From: Scatomorpha sp964535405
GTDB taxonomy: Bacteria; Bacillota; Clostridia; Oscillospirales; Oscillospiraceae
Direction of reading: 5' to 3'
Assembly: GCA_964535405.1 (NCBI GenBank)
Contig: CAZHUG010000081.1
Coordinates: 1 to 6,936, forward strand
DNA: 6,936 nucleotides
Positions 5,175-6,936 of this stretch are shown in pieces (positions within the stretch are counted from its first letter, which is position 1; every line of letters begins with the position of its first letter). Made by a program: the position numbers and the translations under genes. The notes beneath the pieces are model-generated. The model was not told the DNA's origin, made no database searches, and saw nothing but the letters and a program-made list of their open reading frames with translations.

Positions 5175-6830
5175 ATGGCAAAACTTAAAATAATCCCGCT
5201 CGGTGGGCTTGGTGAGATTGGAAAAAATCTCACAGTCTACGAATACGGGCAGGACATTATTGTCGTGGACTGCGGTCTGGGCTTTCCGGACGAGGAGCTC
5301 TACGGCATTGATATCGTGATCCCTGATATCACTTATCTGAAGCAGAATAAGGATCGAATCCGTGGAATTGTCATCACGCACGGCCATGAGGACCACATTG
5401 GCGCACTGCCGTATGTAATGCGTGATCTGGATGTCCCCATCTATGCCACAAGCCTCACCGCGGGTATAATCGAGCTGAAGCTTGAGGAGCATGATCTGCT
5501 GTACAACACGCAGATTTTCACTAAAAAGGCCGGCGACCGTTTTCGTCTGGGCTGTTTTGATGTTGAGTTTATTCATGTGAACCACTCAATCGCCGATTCT
5601 GTGGCACTGGCAATCAAAACACCGATTGGACTTGTCATACACACGGGCGACTTCAAACTTGACATTACGCCCATTCAGGGCGGCATGATGGACATTGCGC
5701 GTCTGGGTCAGCTTGGAAAGCAGGGCGTTCTTGCACTCCTGTCGGATTCCACAAACGTTGAAAAGCCCGGATACTCCGAGTCGGAGCATAAGGTTGCCGA
5801 GAAGTTTGAGGAGCTGTTCAAGGGCTGCGAGAAGCGCATTATAGTCACCACCTTCGCCTCCAACGTCCAGCGTATTCAGCAGATAATAAATGTCGCCGCA
5901 AAATATAACCGCAGGGTTGCAGTGACCGGCCGAAGTATGGAAAACATGCTCAAGGTTGCTATGGAGCTGGGCTACATGTCCATACCCGATGGGGTGCTCA
6001 TGGACCTCAACAAAATCAAGGGTCAGCCCAAAAACCGCACCGTCATAATTTCAACCGGCAGTCAGGGCGAGAGAATGTCGGCTATGTACCGCATGGCTTT
6101 TTCTGAGCACAAGCAGATAACTGTTGATTCGGGCGATATGATCATCATATCCGCCTCAGCCATACCCGGCAACGAGACGACTGTTTCCCGGGTAATAGAC
6201 GAACTGTTTCACAAGGGCGCGGAGGTCATATATGACCGCCATACCGACCTGCACGTTTCCGGACATGCCTCGCAGGAGGAGCAGAAGATGCTCATCGCGC
6301 TGACAAAACCTCGCTTTTTTATCCCTGTCCACGGCGAGTACAGGATGCTCTGCAAGCATGCTGAGCTTGCGCAGATGATGGGCATACCCTCAAAGAAAAC
6401 CATGGTCGCTGAAAACGGGATGGTCATCGAACTGTCACGCAAAACTATAAAAAGCGATCAGACGGTTGTCACCGGGCGTGTGTTCGTTGACGGCACGGGT
6501 GTCGGCGATGTGGGCAGTGCAGTGCTTCGAGACCGCCAGCATCTGGCTCAGGACGGCATGATCGTCGTGAACCTCGTGCTCTCAAGTCAGGACGGAGAGA
6601 TGCTCTCAACGCCTGAAATTGTGACCCGCGGCTTCATATACGAAAAGGAGTCCGACCAGCTTATTGAAGAGATGAAGCGCGTCGTGAACGAGAGTTTCTC
6701 TGCCTGCCGCCATCAGAAAATCAAAGATGGAAATGCGATAAAGAACAAGATCCGCACCAACCTGACGGGCTACCTATACAAACAGACCCGTCGCAGCCCC
6801 ATGATACTACCGGTCATAACCGAAATATAA
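5175..6830 (+). CDS. rnj: Ribonuclease J (metallo-beta-lactamase/beta-CASP family)
   Basis: This 551-residue protein has the family's typical length. RNase J is a 5'-to-3' exonuclease and endonuclease in mRNA decay and rRNA maturation. The metallo-beta-lactamase core carries THGHEDH (68-74; ligands H69, H71, D73, H74), H137 in HVNHS and D159 in HTGDFK. The beta-CASP domain spans about 205-355 and includes TTFASNVQR, GRSM and STGSQGE. The later motifs HVSGHAS (360-366) and PVHGEYRML (H386) complete the active site and the 5'-phosphate pocket. Residues from about 450 form the C-terminal domain used for dimer or tetramer formation. All expected catalytic residues are present, so activity is likely. 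J1 and J2 cannot be told apart from this copy alone. AGGAG at 5159-5163 is 11 bases before the ATG. The next gene begins 17 bases after its stop. Confidence 0.97.
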   Translation: MAKLKIIPLGGLGEIGKNLTVYEYGQDIIVVDCGLGFPDEELYGIDIVIPDITYLKQNKDRIRGIVITHGHEDHIGALPYVMRDLDVPIYATSLTAGIIELKLEEHDLLYNTQIFTKKAGDRFRLGCFDVEFIHVNHSIADSVALAIKTPIGLVIHTGDFKLDITPIQGGMMDIARLGQLGKQGVLALLSDSTNVEKPGYSESEHKVAEKFEELFKGCEKRIIVTTFASNVQRIQQIINVAAKYNRRVAVTGRSMENMLKVAMELGYMSIPDGVLMDLNKIKGQPKNRTVIISTGSQGERMSAMYRMAFSEHKQITVDSGDMIIISASAIPGNETTVSRVIDELFHKGAEVIYDRHTDLHVSGHASQEEQKMLIALTKPRFFIPVHGEYRMLCKHAELAQMMGIPSKKTMVAENGMVIELSRKTIKSDQTVVTGRVFVDGTGVGDVGSAVLRDRQHLAQDGMIVVNLVLSSQDGEMLSTPEIVTRGFIYEKESDQLIEEMKRVVNESFSACRHQKIKDGNAIKNKIRTNLTGYLYKQTRRSPMILPVITEI

Positions 6831-6847
6831 CGCAGGAGGGATAAGTC

Positions 6848-6936
6848 ATGAAATACGATTTTCTGACTCTAAGGCCCACCTTTGGTACAGGCGCTCCCAT
6901 GTGGGAGCGCCTGCGCGCCTTTGGTGAGCCGGAGCG
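6848..6936 (+). CDS. Start of a gene cut by the window edge; possibly a PatB/MalY-type PLP-dependent C-S lyase
   Basis: The ATG at 6848-6850 has AGGAGG at 6834-6839, 8 bases upstream, and the frame stays open for 29 codons to the window end. The product begins MKYDFLTLRPTFGTGAPMWE. A YDF start followed by an R-x(n)-GTG-x(2)-W pattern recalls the N-terminus of PatB/MalY-type cystathionine beta-lyases/aminotransferases, which commonly read YDF then R-x-GTxSxKWD. Too little is visible to be sure; the PLP lysine lies outside. The 17-base gap after rnj suggests co-transcription. Codons 14-22 overlap a 12-bp-arm palindrome. Confidence 0.5.
   Translation, partial: MKYDFLTLRPTFGTGAPMWERLRAFGEPE
6888..6913. 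repeat. Perfect 12-bp-arm palindrome inside the start of the downstream gene
   Basis: CAGGCGCTCCCA (6888-6899) and TGGGAGCGCCTG (6902-6913) are exact reverse complements around a TG centre. CCTTTGGT occurs as a direct repeat on either side, at 6879-6886 and 6918-6925, 39 bases apart. The structure is within the reading frame, about 40 bases after the ATG. Confidence 0.85.

Noticed and set aside
1..6936. CRISPR array, tRNA/rRNA, insertion sequence or prophage genes
   Set aside because: No regularly spaced repeats, cloverleaf-like segments, transposase or phage motifs were seen; almost the whole window is filled by recognisable genes.

Overview
The window looks like chromosomal core sequence from a low-to-mid G+C Firmicute, most likely a Clostridia/Oscillospirales-type gut or anaerobic bacterium. 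Strong AGGAGG-type ribosome binding sites precede most genes. The set of families (RNase J, XpaC with TelA, a Firmicutes-style RecR, and a tail resembling an AlaX-type alanyl-tRNA editing protein) fits that group. The taxonomic call is inference from gene content, not from a marker search.

Layout. Bases 3-143 (+) are the last 46 codons of a gene entering from the left, probably an alanyl-tRNA editing protein. A strong hairpin with A/T flanks at 151-176 follows and can end transcription from both sides. From there to 3636 four genes lie on the minus strand in one tight unit. In transcription order they are an XpaC-like membrane protein, TelA (toxic anion resistance family), a small diverged LemA-like membrane protein, and a secreted/membrane TPM-domain protein with a glycine/arginine-rich tail. 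Gaps between them are 17, 3 and 12 bases. A good sigma-A-type promoter precedes the unit at 3671-3699. The first gene appears to start at a TTG at 3636; the longest reading frame begins inside the -35 box.

A divergent intergenic region (3637-3793) separates this unit from a plus-strand series: rpe (ribulose-phosphate 3-epimerase), recR (recombination mediator), rnj (RNase J), and the first 29 codons of another gene that may be a PLP-dependent C-S lyase/aminotransferase. The divergent region carries back-to-back promoters and repeated copies of a 10-base A-rich element, a candidate operator. The rnj leader holds a stem-loop that would sit almost at the 5' end of the mRNA if a nearby TATAAT is the promoter.

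How the genes may work together. The minus-strand unit joins two pairings known from other bacteria: xpaC with telA/yaaN, and LemA with TPM proteins. It is best read as a cell-envelope or envelope-stress module of poorly known biochemistry. The plus-strand genes are housekeeping functions (pentose phosphate pathway, DNA repair, RNA decay) with no obvious shared pathway. No mobile element, CRISPR array, tRNA or rRNA was seen.
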